A DNA stretch of 35,454 nucleotides, from the NCBI GenBank assembly GCA_020061465.1, contig JAGUYG010000070.1, positions 1-35,454 of the forward strand, read 5' to 3'. Position numbers and translations under genes: made by a program. The notes beneath the pieces were generated by a model. The model ran no database searches. It was not told where the DNA came from and saw only the letters and a list, made by a program, of their open reading frames with translations. This DNA comes from Ignavibacteriales bacterium. Its GTDB lineage: Bacteria; Bacteroidota; Ignavibacteria; Ignavibacteriales; Ignavibacteriaceae. Below, one piece after another: positions 4,297 to 13,328 of this stretch. The first letter of the stretch is position 1. Each line of letters opens with the position of its first letter.

Positions 4297-6483
4297 TTAT
4301 CCGCTTATTTCCTCTATTCCCATTTCTTTCAATAAATATTCTGCTTCGCCGATTTTTTGTGTAATCCATAAAATGTATCTAATGTCAACCCCTATTGAAC
4401 GACTGTAATCCTCACACCAAGCGAAATCATTTATGGTGGCTTCGTAGGGGCGGTCAAAGTTAACACCAACTAATTCGCCGTAAGCATTCATTATTGGGCT
4501 GCCTGAATTACCGCCGCTTGTGTCGGTGTTATATAAAATTGCTACCGGTACTTCGTTTAATTTTTTACTTTTAAATCGTCCAAAATCTTTTTCCCCATAT
4601 AGTTCTTTTATTTTGGGATGCAGCTTGTATTCCCCAACTCCTTTACCTTTTTCGATAACACCTTTTAAAGTCGTTATGGGTGAATAATAAACTGCATCGG
4701 CTGGGGAATAGCCACGTACATATCCGTAAGTTAGCCTTAATGTAGAGTTTGCATCCGGGATAAAATTTTTCTTTTGCCATTCCATTCGCATATCCAGATA
4801 TGAAGCGAGAAGAACATTTAGCTTACCGTCCCTCAAATTTTTTGCTTTCTCAAGTTCAGTTTCTATGCTGTTTAGATTTCTAATAAAATTAAGAAATGAA
4901 TCATTTACTGAATTAAGTGAATCTCGATCAAGCTCGAACAAAGCTTTAAAAGCGGCAGCATCGGTGACTACTGAGTTTGTATAAAAATCATCTACTATTT
5001 GTTGAATATAACTTTCTTCCGGTTTCATATTAAGTGATTGCAAATATTTGTTTTGAGCAAATTCGGGAAAGTGAATCATATCCGAAAGTATTTTTTCTAA
5101 TATGATCCTATCAAGTGCAGGTTCAAAATTAGAATAAACATCTGAAATCGTTTTGAACAACTCATTCTGTTTTTCTTCCGTGAATATGGTTTTTCTTTTT
5201 GCTTCCGGTTTTGATAGCTCATTTTCATATTCTAGAAAATAAGATGCTAATTGAAACAGAACGACATTTCGCTTTAACTGGGAAATTAACAGCGGAAGGC
5301 GTCCCTCACGAAAAACGTCTTTATATATCTCGTCAATTTCAGTTAAGACGTTTCCGTACTTTATAAATAATTCGGAATTCGCTTTGATGTATTCATAAAA
5401 ATCCTTTTCCTCCTGCTTTTTATTTTCGATTAGATTCAGTCTGCCTAATCCCTTCAGTTTTCCTTCATAATTTTTCATCGTGTTTGCGAGGCTTTTAATC
5501 TTTGAAGAAATACCTAATGCAAATTCTGGATCGTTTTCACCACGTTTTTCGTATAAATCTATCATCCACTTATTCAATTTTGAAATATATGGAAGCAAAA
5601 TTTTTTGCTGATACTCAAGATACTGTGAAGGCTGATGTCTAAATGTTCTTCCCGGATATCCTAATAGAAAAACAAAATCTTCTTCATCAACGCCGGAAGG
5701 ATTTACCTTTAAATATCTTTTTGGAGTATAAGGAACATTGTCCTTGGAATATTTAGCCGTTGAACCATCCGGGGCTACGTAAGCTCTAAGGAAAGCGAAA
5801 TCTCCGGTATGCCTTGGCCAAATCCAATTATCCGATTCTCCTCCAAACCCGCCGATTGATCTCGGCGGAACATAAACCAGCCGGACATCATAGATAGTTT
5901 TGTAGCGGAACAGCACATAAGTCTTTCCGATAAACATTTCTGAAACCTTTGCAGTAATAGTTGGATCTTTCTTCTGTTCTTCAGCCACTAACTCATTTAT
6001 TTTGTCGGCAATCGCTTTTGTTCTGGAGGCAATGTCCGGTGCTGAATTAGCTGCGCCTAAAATAATATCCGATACATCTTCGTATGAATCAGTAATTCTG
6101 CAAGTTATTCCTTTAGCCTCAAGCTCTTCATTTTTATTTCTTGCAAGAAAACCGTCCTCAAGATAATTATTTTGCGTTGTACTCACTCTTTGAACAGCAC
6201 CGAAAGAACAATGGTGATTTGTTAAAATCAAGCCTTCGGGTGAAACAAATGAGCCGGTACAACCCCCAACTTTTACCAGCGCATCGACCACACTTACATC
6301 ATCGGGATTGTATACTTCATTCATTTCTATCTTTAATCCTGCTGCTTTCAAATCTATTTTATGAATTTCACTCAAGGGATACATTCCTTCATCCGGAAGC
6401 GAAGGTACCATTGCAAGATAGAACACGGAAGTGAACAAAATAATTAATGCAATTCTTTTTTTGAATTTGTTTGGAATGGACAT
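4297..6483 (-). CDS. S46-family dipeptidyl-peptidase, DPP11-like
   Basis: A 728-residue periplasmic serine exopeptidase releasing dipeptides from peptide N-termini. The start at 6483 (MSIPNKFKKR) is chosen for its GAGGGAG ribosome-binding site; 6513 is an alternative. A hydrophobic N-terminal segment (IALIILFTSVFYLAMV) indicates export. The S46 catalytic triad is visible: His in TNHHC (about 90-91), Asp in GESDNWIWPRH (218) and Ser in GGNSGSP (660). The residue that sets specificity in this family (Gly in DPP7, Arg in DPP11 at Porphyromonas position 673) is Arg here, in NFDRPYE (678), which predicts preference for Asp/Glu at P1. Length is normal. The gene is monocistronic: the ccm terminator lies upstream and its own terminator downstream. 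Confidence 0.93.
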   Translation of the reverse strand: MSIPNKFKKRIALIILFTSVFYLAMVPSLPDEGMYPLSEIHKIDLKAAGLKIEMNEVYNPDDVSVVDALVKVGGCTGSFVSPEGLILTNHHCSFGAVQRVSTTQNNYLEDGFLARNKNEELEAKGITCRITDSYEDVSDIILGAANSAPDIASRTKAIADKINELVAEEQKKDPTITAKVSEMFIGKTYVLFRYKTIYDVRLVYVPPRSIGGFGGESDNWIWPRHTGDFAFLRAYVAPDGSTAKYSKDNVPYTPKRYLKVNPSGVDEEDFVFLLGYPGRTFRHQPSQYLEYQQKILLPYISKLNKWMIDLYEKRGENDPEFALGISSKIKSLANTMKNYEGKLKGLGRLNLIENKKQEEKDFYEYIKANSELFIKYGNVLTEIDEIYKDVFREGRLPLLISQLKRNVVLFQLASYFLEYENELSKPEAKRKTIFTEEKQNELFKTISDVYSNFEPALDRIILEKILSDMIHFPEFAQNKYLQSLNMKPEESYIQQIVDDFYTNSVVTDAAAFKALFELDRDSLNSVNDSFLNFIRNLNSIETELEKAKNLRDGKLNVLLASYLDMRMEWQKKNFIPDANSTLRLTYGYVRGYSPADAVYYSPITTLKGVIEKGKGVGEYKLHPKIKELYGEKDFGRFKSKKLNEVPVAILYNTDTSGGNSGSPIMNAYGELVGVNFDRPYEATINDFAWCEDYSRSIGVDIRYILWITQKIGEAEYLLKEMGIEEISG

Positions 6484-6543
6484 GTCTCCCTCATTTTTAA
6501 CGATTGATAACACTAATTAAAAATTTTTCTGAAAAAAATATAA

Positions 6544-6572
6544 TAAAAAAAGCCCGGACAATGCCAGGCTTT
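6544..6572 (-). terminator. Terminator of the ccm gene train
   Basis: Minus strand AAAGCCTGG-CATTGT-CCGGGCTTT followed by TTTT, a 9-base stem with one T-G pair. It lies 17 bases after the ccmF stop codon and separates the ccm genes from the S46 peptidase gene. Confidence 0.85.
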
Positions 6573-6588
6573 ACATCGAATAAAAATT

Positions 6589-9000
6589 TTAGTGCATGGA
6601 TTCTTTTAATCTTCTAATGACCGCTATAACAAATCCAAACACAAGCACAAGAACTCCGATCCAAACAAGATTAATGAACGGTTTGATGCTTGCAGACACA
6701 GAAAGTACTTCTTTACCTGGCTGCTCTGTCTGGACAGTTTGGCTTCCATCGAGCTTGCTCAATCCCAATTCAACTTTGCCTGATGCATCTAAATTCAGTA
6801 ATTCTATTTTAAGATTCGCATCCGCAAGTTCTGTTGATGTAAGTATTCTTTCTCCGGAAATGTTTTGTAGAGCAACTTTTGTATCATATTTATTTTCACC
6901 TTGTTCGACAGTTAGTATTACACCGATTTCAAAATCGCTGCCTTCCATCATAGCCTCGCGTGCATCTTGCGGAAATACAAACTCAACAAACGTAATTTTT
7001 GAATTCTCATAGTCGATCGATGAACCTAGTTGAAGCATAATGCTCTTCTCGCCATGATCGTGCCCTGCATGGCTGTTTCCCTCATCATAGCCTAAGGGCG
7101 AGATATAAAAATCTTTTGTAACCATTGTTAGGATAGCCGGTTCTCGCATCAATCCGTTGTTAAATTCGCTGATGTACATAATGGGAGAAATTTTATAATT
7201 CTTATCCCCTTTATTTAAATTTATGTTGAATGCGAACTTAGTATTATCCTCAATTGGATGGTAGCCTGTAAACGTAAGCTTGTAACCAAATACTTCTTTA
7301 GCTTCACCCTTGATAAGATCAATATCCTTCTCCTGGCTGTATGCGGCAGAACCAATTACACCAAGAATAAACAATGCGATTCCGATATGAGCTACATAGG
7401 CACCAAGCATTCTTAAATTTCCGGTGATGATTTTATATGCAATCTCGGCATTAACAAAAAAAGCAAAAGCAGCAGCGAAGGCTAACAGTATCATCATGAT
7501 ATCGTAAACTTTTCCGAATAATACTATCAGCAATGTAACCAGAAGTGCGGACGATACAGCAAACAAAGATCGTTTGAGTAAATCCTGTCCATTGGTTTGT
7601 TTCCATTTAAGCAGTAAGCTAAGACCATTCAGAAGACCTATGATAATTGCGATAGGAAGATGCATTTCATTATAAAAGAAAGTATCCACAGCATGCCCGA
7701 AGATAGGCGCCGACGTTCCGACAAAAACAATAATTGCAGAAGCACTAAGAACAACAGCCGCTGTAAAGAGTGCAAGATCGCGTGAGAGAAGTCCTTCGTC
7801 GAATTCAGCATCTACTTTTAAATCATTCCAGCGATAAACAACCATACCGACGCCGAGCAGAATAAATGTTCCTATAAAAAGTAAAAGAAATAGATAAACA
7901 ATTGCACCCGGGTCAACAAACGAGTGTACTGAAGCATCGCCAAGCACTCCGCTTCGGGTGAGAAAAGTGCTGTAAAGAACGAGAACATAAGTTAGTATAC
8001 AGAGTATCAAATTCGTTTTAGCAAACTTACCCAAATTGGCTTTAGCCTGGCTTCTCTTTTGCACCAGCATCGTATGAATAGCAGCAACTGCAACCAGCCA
8101 TGGAATTAAGCTTGAATTTTCCACAGGATCCCATGCCCAATAGCCGCCCCATCCAAGCATTTCATAAGCCCAATAACCACCAAGCATAATACCCAATCCT
8201 AAAACTCCTGCAGTGGCAAGAATCCATGGCAATGACTGTTTGATCCAATCACGATAATCATTTTTCATTAATGCAGCAATTGCAAAACTATAGGGAGCAG
8301 TAGCCATTGCAAATCCGATAAATAAAATTGGTGGATGAATCTGCATCCAGAAATTAAGAAGCTGTGGATTTAATCCTCTTCCGTTTATTATAAAATCTTT
8401 TACTGAAATTCCGGCTGAGGAAAGTGCAGAGTATAGTTCACCGTTCATCTTTATAAAATTCTGCCCGGTTGAATTATCGCTGAACATAAAGTTTTGCAGA
8501 AAAGGCTGCGAGAAGAACGCTGCATTTATGTGTTTTGCATTTATGAAAATCGGATCGCTCCAAATAAAAGCAAACGGATTTTTAAACATAGGAGAAACCA
8601 TCACCAGCAGAAAAGTTGTAGCTAAAGTAAAAACCGCCATTACGCGCGGTTCAAGGTCGCCTCTTTTTGAGCTGTAAGATTGCAGAAAAATACCTACTAC
8701 AGCAGTAAGCAGCACCCAAAGCATAAAGCTTCCTTCTTGACCTGCCCAAAAAGTGGCTGCAAGAATTCCGGTTGGAAGATTTGTGCTGGTATAGCTGTAA
8801 ACATATTTCAAGCTGTAGTCGTGCGTAAGAATGGAATACAAAAGAACTGCTGAAGCAGCAATAACCAGCATAGCCATCAAGTGATATGCGACTCTCCCAA
8901 AGTTAATGGTATTTTTGTAGCCCCGATAGCTTAAAAAATACATCACTAATGCTATAATACTGCTAACTAAAGCTAATGTTAATAATATACTTCCTATCAT
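6589..9000 (-). CDS. ccmF: Cytochrome c haem lyase CcmF
   Basis: An 803-residue polytopic inner-membrane protein that receives haem from holo-CcmE and ligates it to CXXCH of apocytochrome c in the periplasm. Seen: many membrane helices, the haem-handling WWD motif (WGGYWAWDPVENSSLIPWL, about 284-302), and the conserved histidine region NFWMQIHPPILFIGF (216-230). Further features are the long C-terminal periplasmic domain (about 590-770), with a His-rich stretch NSHAGHDHGEKS, and a final helix. Length is above the usual 630-680 of proteobacterial CcmF, mainly in that C-terminal domain. It is the last ccm gene, 75 bases after ccmE. No ccmG or ccmH follows; a terminator does. Confidence 0.95.
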   Translation of the reverse strand: MIGSILLTLALVSSIIALVMYFLSYRGYKNTINFGRVAYHLMAMLVIAASAVLLYSILTHDYSLKYVYSYTSTNLPTGILAATFWAGQEGSFMLWVLLTAVVGIFLQSYSSKRGDLEPRVMAVFTLATTFLLVMVSPMFKNPFAFIWSDPIFINAKHINAAFFSQPFLQNFMFSDNSTGQNFIKMNGELYSALSSAGISVKDFIINGRGLNPQLLNFWMQIHPPILFIGFAMATAPYSFAIAALMKNDYRDWIKQSLPWILATAGVLGLGIMLGGYWAYEMLGWGGYWAWDPVENSSLIPWLVAVAAIHTMLVQKRSQAKANLGKFAKTNLILCILTYVLVLYSTFLTRSGVLGDASVHSFVDPGAIVYLFLLLFIGTFILLGVGMVVYRWNDLKVDAEFDEGLLSRDLALFTAAVVLSASAIIVFVGTSAPIFGHAVDTFFYNEMHLPIAIIIGLLNGLSLLLKWKQTNGQDLLKRSLFAVSSALLVTLLIVLFGKVYDIMMILLAFAAAFAFFVNAEIAYKIITGNLRMLGAYVAHIGIALFILGVIGSAAYSQEKDIDLIKGEAKEVFGYKLTFTGYHPIEDNTKFAFNINLNKGDKNYKISPIMYISEFNNGLMREPAILTMVTKDFYISPLGYDEGNSHAGHDHGEKSIMLQLGSSIDYENSKITFVEFVFPQDAREAMMEGSDFEIGVILTVEQGENKYDTKVALQNISGERILTSTELADANLKIELLNLDASGKVELGLSKLDGSQTVQTEQPGKEVLSVSASIKPFINLVWIGVLVLVFGFVIAVIRRLKESMH

Positions 9001-9075
9001 TTAATCATCCTTTAATATCGTAATAAAAAATAACTCTTAAGAAAAGAGCCTTGTATGCGGATTGAAAATAAAAAC

Positions 9076-9465
9076 TTATAAGCTGGAAGCCTTTACACTT
9101 TCTTCTTCGTACTTGCTCGGGCATTTCGTTAAAATGTCTCTCGCATGAAAATATCCGTCTCTATATTGTCCGGTAACGACAACGCTCGTGGCAGTTTCAA
9201 AGTTGTTAGGAATTGTTCCCTCGTAAACAACTTTCATTTCCATGCCGTTTTGATCTGCCATGTAAAATGTGAAGGTTTTATTTTCTTTATCAATGTTATA
9301 GTTTTTTTCTTTCACCCAAAACCCTGTAGCCTTAACTATTTTTTCTTTAGCCATTACATGCCTAAAATCATTTTCATACTGGATATTGCTTTGAGTGAAT
9401 AAATAAATCATCAGCCCTAAAAAAACTGCAACGATTATTCCGCCAAACATATATTTACTTTTCAT
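9076..9465 (-). CDS. ccmE: Haem chaperone CcmE, CxxxY variant
   Basis: 129 residues: an N-terminal membrane anchor (about 7-24) and an OB-fold periplasmic domain that carries haem from CcmC to CcmF. Classical CcmE binds haem covalently through His in HxxxY. Here the aligned motif is C115-P-S-K-Y119 (ARDILTKCPSKYE), the Cys-type motif described for the variant System I of archaea and some bacteria, which is associated with absence of CcmH. The start codon overlaps the end of ccmD (ATGAAAAGTAA context), so translation is likely coupled. No HDENY-like sequence exists in the protein. Confidence 0.95.
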   Translation of the reverse strand: MKSKYMFGGIIVAVFLGLMIYLFTQSNIQYENDFRHVMAKEKIVKATGFWVKEKNYNIDKENKTFTFYMADQNGMEMKVVYEGTIPNNFETATSVVVTGQYRDGYFHARDILTKCPSKYEEESVKASSL

Positions 9466-9613
9466 TTTTTACTCCGTTTATTTCCTTTTCTATCATTTTA
9501 ATTCGTTTATCAATGTTTATTAAATATAAAAAAATACCAGCCCATACTATTAGAACAATTATCATTACAATATAAATTGCATTCTTTTCTAAGAAGCCGA
9601 AAAATCCTTCCAA
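9455..9613 (-). CDS. ccmD: CcmD-like small membrane protein
   Basis: A 52-residue protein, TTG start at 9613, with GAGGG four bases upstream (overlapping the ccmC stop region). The sequence is MEGFFGFLEKNAIYIVMII, then a single transmembrane helix to about residue 31, then a charged cytoplasmic tail NIDKRIKMIEKEINGVKNEK. Size, topology (helix then basic tail) and position between ccmC and ccmE all match CcmD, which helps release holo-CcmE from CcmABC. Its end overlaps the ccmE start by 11 bases. CcmD is poorly conserved, so the call depends mainly on context. Confidence 0.82.
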   Translation of the reverse strand: MEGFFGFLEKNAIYIVMIIVLIVWAGIFLYLINIDKRIKMIEKEINGVKNEK

Positions 9614-9614
9614 G

Positions 9615-10319
9615 TTACCCTCGCGTTAAAAGTTTGTTGATTTTGTCTTTATAAATTATTGATTTATAACCAATATTCCATATCCAAAAATAAAGGATTG
9701 TAAAAGCAGCAAGCGATAAGAAAAATATTAACAGCATATTAGAATTCATTTTGAAATTAATCACAGGTCCTGCAGTTGTGTCATCCGCCGAACCCGGGTG
9801 TAAACCGGTCATTAGTCGGGGCATAATAAAAATAAAAAACGGAACGGTAATAAAAGCAATTATTGCATATACGGCAGATAACGAAGCTTTCTTATCCTCT
9901 GATTCTATAGCTGAACGGAGTGCAAACCACGCACCGTAAATCAGCAGCAATGCAAAAATGCTTGTTTGTCTCGGATCCCAACTCCAAAAAGAACCCCAGG
10001 CAAATTTAGCCCAAACTGCCCCGGTAATTGTAGCCAGGATGCAGAACACCATTCCAAGTTGTGCCGCAGCATAGGATTTAGCGTCATCGTCAAGATTTCT
10101 TTTGCGCAAAAACTTTACACCATAAAACGCCGTCATGAAAAATGCAATTACAGTTAACCACGCGGTTGGCACATGAAAAAAAATAATTTTAGCATTTTCT
10201 TCTAAGCCAACGATGATCGGGAATTCGTACCAGGCGGATGGTTTCTCAACAATGGGAAAAGCTATTCCCGCTACCGATACAAAACTGATTAATAAAAAGA
10301 GACCTATTTTCCACCACAT
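9615..10319 (-). CDS. ccmC: Haem handling protein CcmC
   Basis: A 234-residue, six-helix membrane protein that loads haem onto CcmE. The WWD motif is visible as WAKFAWGSFWSWDPRQTS (about 103-120), flanked by the two histidines expected to ligand haem (HVPTAW at about 49, and LHPG at about 174). The start ATG at 10319 gives MWWKIGLFLL, an immediate membrane helix. It lies 31 bases after ccmB, and the ribosome-binding site of ccmD lies at its stop codon. Confidence 0.95.
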   Translation of the reverse strand: MWWKIGLFLLISFVSVAGIAFPIVEKPSAWYEFPIIVGLEENAKIIFFHVPTAWLTVIAFFMTAFYGVKFLRKRNLDDDAKSYAAAQLGMVFCILATITGAVWAKFAWGSFWSWDPRQTSIFALLLIYGAWFALRSAIESEDKKASLSAVYAIIAFITVPFFIFIMPRLMTGLHPGSADDTTAGPVINFKMNSNMLLIFFLSLAAFTILYFWIWNIGYKSIIYKDKINKLLTRG

Positions 10320-10350
10320 ATTTTTCTTCAGATTTTTTTAATTAAAATTG

Positions 10351-11010
10351 TTAATCTTTCCAAATAAAATCAAACAACATATAAGAGGCTGAAATCATAA
10401 TAATATCGTAACAAACAATTATTGCTAATTCAAATATAGCTTCTCCAAACCTTGTGCCATCCATAGCAAATAGCGTTAATTGTACCGAAGTTAAAATCAA
10501 CGGTAATAAAATTGGGAACGAAAGAACGGGATAGAGCGTTCCTTTTGACCCGGCTTTTGCAATTATAGCAGCTATTACCGTTGAAGAAACAGCCAGACCA
10601 ATATTCCCCACTACGAATGTTATAAAAAAGAGCAGAAAATTCTTTATCACAAATTCATCAAAAAGTGCAGCATAAAGTAAGGTGATTACGCTGTTCATTG
10701 CGAACACTAGAATTAGATTGAAGATTAATTTGCCTGTGAAAACAGTAGAGGGAGATGCAATTAATTGTAAAGTTAACGTAGTACCTCTCTCTTCTTCCGA
10801 GACAAACGCTCTTGCCAAACCGGACATAGCCGAAAAGAAAATTACAACCCAATATAAACCGCCGGTTAAGTTCTCACTTATTTTTTCATTGCCGATGGAG
10901 AATAAAATTACGCTTATCGCAACAATTACAAACATAGCAAGAGAATTCACTGCATAGCGTGTGCGCAATTCTGAATTTATATCCTTTTGAAACAGTGCGT
11001 ATGATTTCAT
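10351..11010 (-). CDS. ccmB: Haem-system ABC transporter permease CcmB
   Basis: A 219-residue membrane protein with six predicted helices. The N-terminal region LFQKDINSELRTRYAVNSLAMF and the cytoplasmic loop LARAFVSEEERGTTLTLQLIASP are typical of CcmB. With CcmA it forms the ATP-driven complex that frees haem-loaded CcmE from CcmC. It starts 17 bases after ccmA. Length is normal for the family. Confidence 0.93.
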   Translation of the reverse strand: MKSYALFQKDINSELRTRYAVNSLAMFVIVAISVILFSIGNEKISENLTGGLYWVVIFFSAMSGLARAFVSEEERGTTLTLQLIASPSTVFTGKLIFNLILVFAMNSVITLLYAALFDEFVIKNFLLFFITFVVGNIGLAVSSTVIAAIIAKAGSKGTLYPVLSFPILLPLILTSVQLTLFAMDGTRFGEAIFELAIIVCYDIIMISASYMLFDFIWKD

Positions 11011-11027
11011 TTGCTAAGTTCGATTCA

Positions 11028-11660
11028 CTATTCTTTATAATTTTCAAGTACAATAATTTCCGGGCACAATGATATATCCGTCTTCTCATTGGATGCAACT
11101 ATGACTATATTTTTTCCCCCTTCTTCTTTAATCATTTCATAAACCACTGCCTTTCCTTCATCATCAAGGTTCGATGTCGGTTCATCAAAGATCAGTAAAA
11201 CCGGTTTATGCATTAGCGCGAAAATGAATTTAAGTCTTTGTTTCATTCCCGAGGAGTATGCTTTAACATAATCATCTTTTCTCGTTTGAAGAGAGAAACG
11301 GTAGAACAAAAACTTTATTCTTTCTTCGTCAAATTTTACGCCTCTTATTTTCGCAAAATAAGATAGATTCTCCCACGCCGTAAATTCATCATAAAGAATT
11401 AAGTACGGCGATACAAACCCTATATAATTATGAAGATGTTCGGAATCAATTACTTTACCTTCGTTTGTGTGAATTATACTTCCGCGGGTAGGAGATATTA
11501 GACCTGCAATAATTTTAATAAGAGTTGATTTGCCCGAACCGTTTGCGCCTGCAATTCCAAAAATTCCGTTCTTCTTGAATTCAAAACTCAAGTTGTTAAA
11601 GATTAGTCTTCTGCCAAATGTTTTTAACAATGCATCGGCTCTAACGGAATAGTTACTCAT
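11028..11660 (-). CDS. ccmA: Haem-system ABC transporter ATPase CcmA
   Basis: A 210-residue ABC ATPase. Seen: Walker A GANGSGKST (about 38-46), Q-loop region, signature YSSGMKQRLK, Walker B LLIFDEPTSNLDDEG, and a shortened C-terminus typical of CcmA. It energises release of holo-CcmE together with CcmB. It overlaps the end of the upstream metalloprotease gene by eight bases, which joins the ccm genes to the preceding secretion/envelope genes in a single transcription unit. An ABC domain alone would be generic, but the adjacent ccmB-F genes settle the call. Confidence 0.92.
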   Translation of the reverse strand: MSNYSVRADALLKTFGRRLIFNNLSFEFKKNGIFGIAGANGSGKSTLIKIIAGLISPTRGSIIHTNEGKVIDSEHLHNYIGFVSPYLILYDEFTAWENLSYFAKIRGVKFDEERIKFLFYRFSLQTRKDDYVKAYSSGMKQRLKFIFALMHKPVLLIFDEPTSNLDDEGKAVVYEMIKEEGGKNIVIVASNEKTDISLCPEIIVLENYKE

Positions 11661-13326
11661 TAAATATTACTAGCTTTCCCGTTGTTGTGTTGTTATCCGA
11701 CTTAGTAATGTATAAGTAAACGCCCGATGCAAGCTTGTTGTTATTATTATTCTTTCCGTTCCATTTAACCATGGTTTGACCGTTCGGCTGCTTAAAGATA
11801 TTTGTCGAAGCTGAATAGACTAGTTCCATGCTTGATGAATAAATATTTAAATCGGCAATGGGAAAAAGACCCGGATTTGCCGGAATGTAAATGAATGAAT
11901 GTTTGCCGTAATTGAATGGTGAAGGAAAAGCAAAATCACCTTTCGGCATACTGCTGTAGCCCTCGTTTATTAGGTAGTTATTTATAATCTCCGTCGTAAT
12001 CCAGAATGCCGGGCTTTCAGTTGAAAATATTGAGTGGTATGTATTCGTTAATTTTACGCTCCCTGCAGTATCATAGTTAAAAAGTTTATAGTCATATTGA
12101 AATGATTTTGATGAATTGCTTATTCCATTCACGTAATCCGAATTGGTAACAATCGCAACGATAGTGTCAGGCAAAGCCTCCGATTTATTTACAATGTTAA
12201 TAAAATTATTTGCCACTGCTTTGCTCTCAGATTTAATTAGCATAGAAGGGGGGGTGAAATTCGGTATGGGATTTAATAATGGACGAACTAAAGGGTACTT
12301 ATCAGCTTCAGAAAAATATTTACCGGAGCGTGTCCGATAATTAGTAAAGTAAGTCCATATACCAAACTTATTGAACACTAAATTTATGGATGAGTTTTGC
12401 TCCTCAATACTTTTATTAATTGCATCAAGCGCTCGCATCTGCGGCATCATCTCCCACTGTCTTCTTAATATATCGAATCCGAATTGTTCTTTAAGGAAGA
12501 TATTCCATATTGCCAGGTTATAACCATTATTTGCCGAAAAGGTTCTAATGGTATTTCTAAAGTAATCATCCATATATGCGTAATAATCGTTAACATGATC
12601 AAACACGAATTCTTCCATCGCAGTAGAAGATAATTCATAAAAATAGCGGTCCTGCTCCCTCCAAATATAACTGCCGGCTTGTATTGCGTGATGAAATTCA
12701 TGAGCAACAGTTACTCGAGCACCGTCAATTCCTTCGCTGTAATACCCTAAATAATCGTTATCGATTACCATAAAAGAAGTATACTTTCCTGGTGAAACTT
12801 CTTCTTCAAACTGGGTATAGCCATAATCTCCGGAACCATGACTGCCTCTATTGACAATATAAACATCGTATTTATCATCCCCTCCCTCACCCTTATCTGA
12901 AGGAGGTGGAAGGTAACCCAAATAATTAACTTCAAAATTGTAGGAGGAATCGAGTGCGATTGCAAGTTCATTAAGGTCGTATTTAGGAGCCTCAGTTCCG
13001 CTTAAATTATAGTGAACTCTAAAATATCCGCTTGGAGTAATAAAGCTGGTGTCTCTTTCAGGTCTTTGTGAAAGTGTTTTGATCAAAGCTTGTTGAGTCG
13101 GCGAAAATTGATCGATATTAATAACCACCTGATTAATCAGCCCGAATCCACATTTAGTATCGATAGAATCGATTGAAAGTGTTTGAAGAAGCTTTGGATC
13201 TACAGGATAATTCATCGTTCTTAAGTAAAGATAATATATCGAATCCAATTGAGTTTGAGTAAATGATTGTGCAAATGCTGTTGAATAAAATAAAATTAAA
13301 ATGATAAGCTTAAGAGTAAACTTCAT
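11653..13326 (-). CDS. Secreted zinc metalloprotease, MXAN_6640-like, with T9SS-type tail
   Basis: A 557-residue exported protein. The start is the ATG at 13326 (MKFTLKLIILILFYSTAFAQ, a clear signal peptide), two bases after the previous stop. The zinc site is VAHEFHHAIQAGSY (HEFHH at about 209-213), preceded by an acidic block GEGGDDKYDVYIV. The C-terminal ~90 residues end in MVKWNGK, then LASGVYLYITKSDN and TGKLVIFNE, the beta-sandwich pattern of type A T9SS sorting domains, so cell-surface attachment or secretion is expected. The architecture resembles the MXAN_6640 putative metalloprotease family. A run of five Asn (GKNNNNNK) precedes the last strands. Substrate unknown. Placement directly before ccmA may reflect simple cotranscription rather than a role in cytochrome maturation. 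Confidence 0.8.
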   Translation of the reverse strand: MKFTLKLIILILFYSTAFAQSFTQTQLDSIYYLYLRTMNYPVDPKLLQTLSIDSIDTKCGFGLINQVVINIDQFSPTQQALIKTLSQRPERDTSFITPSGYFRVHYNLSGTEAPKYDLNELAIALDSSYNFEVNYLGYLPPPSDKGEGGDDKYDVYIVNRGSHGSGDYGYTQFEEEVSPGKYTSFMVIDNDYLGYYSEGIDGARVTVAHEFHHAIQAGSYIWREQDRYFYELSSTAMEEFVFDHVNDYYAYMDDYFRNTIRTFSANNGYNLAIWNIFLKEQFGFDILRRQWEMMPQMRALDAINKSIEEQNSSINLVFNKFGIWTYFTNYRTRSGKYFSEADKYPLVRPLLNPIPNFTPPSMLIKSESKAVANNFINIVNKSEALPDTIVAIVTNSDYVNGISNSSKSFQYDYKLFNYDTAGSVKLTNTYHSIFSTESPAFWITTEIINNYLINEGYSSMPKGDFAFPSPFNYGKHSFIYIPANPGLFPIADLNIYSSSMELVYSASTNIFKQPNGQTMVKWNGKNNNNNKLASGVYLYITKSDNNTTTGKLVIFNE

Positions 13327-13328
13327 AG

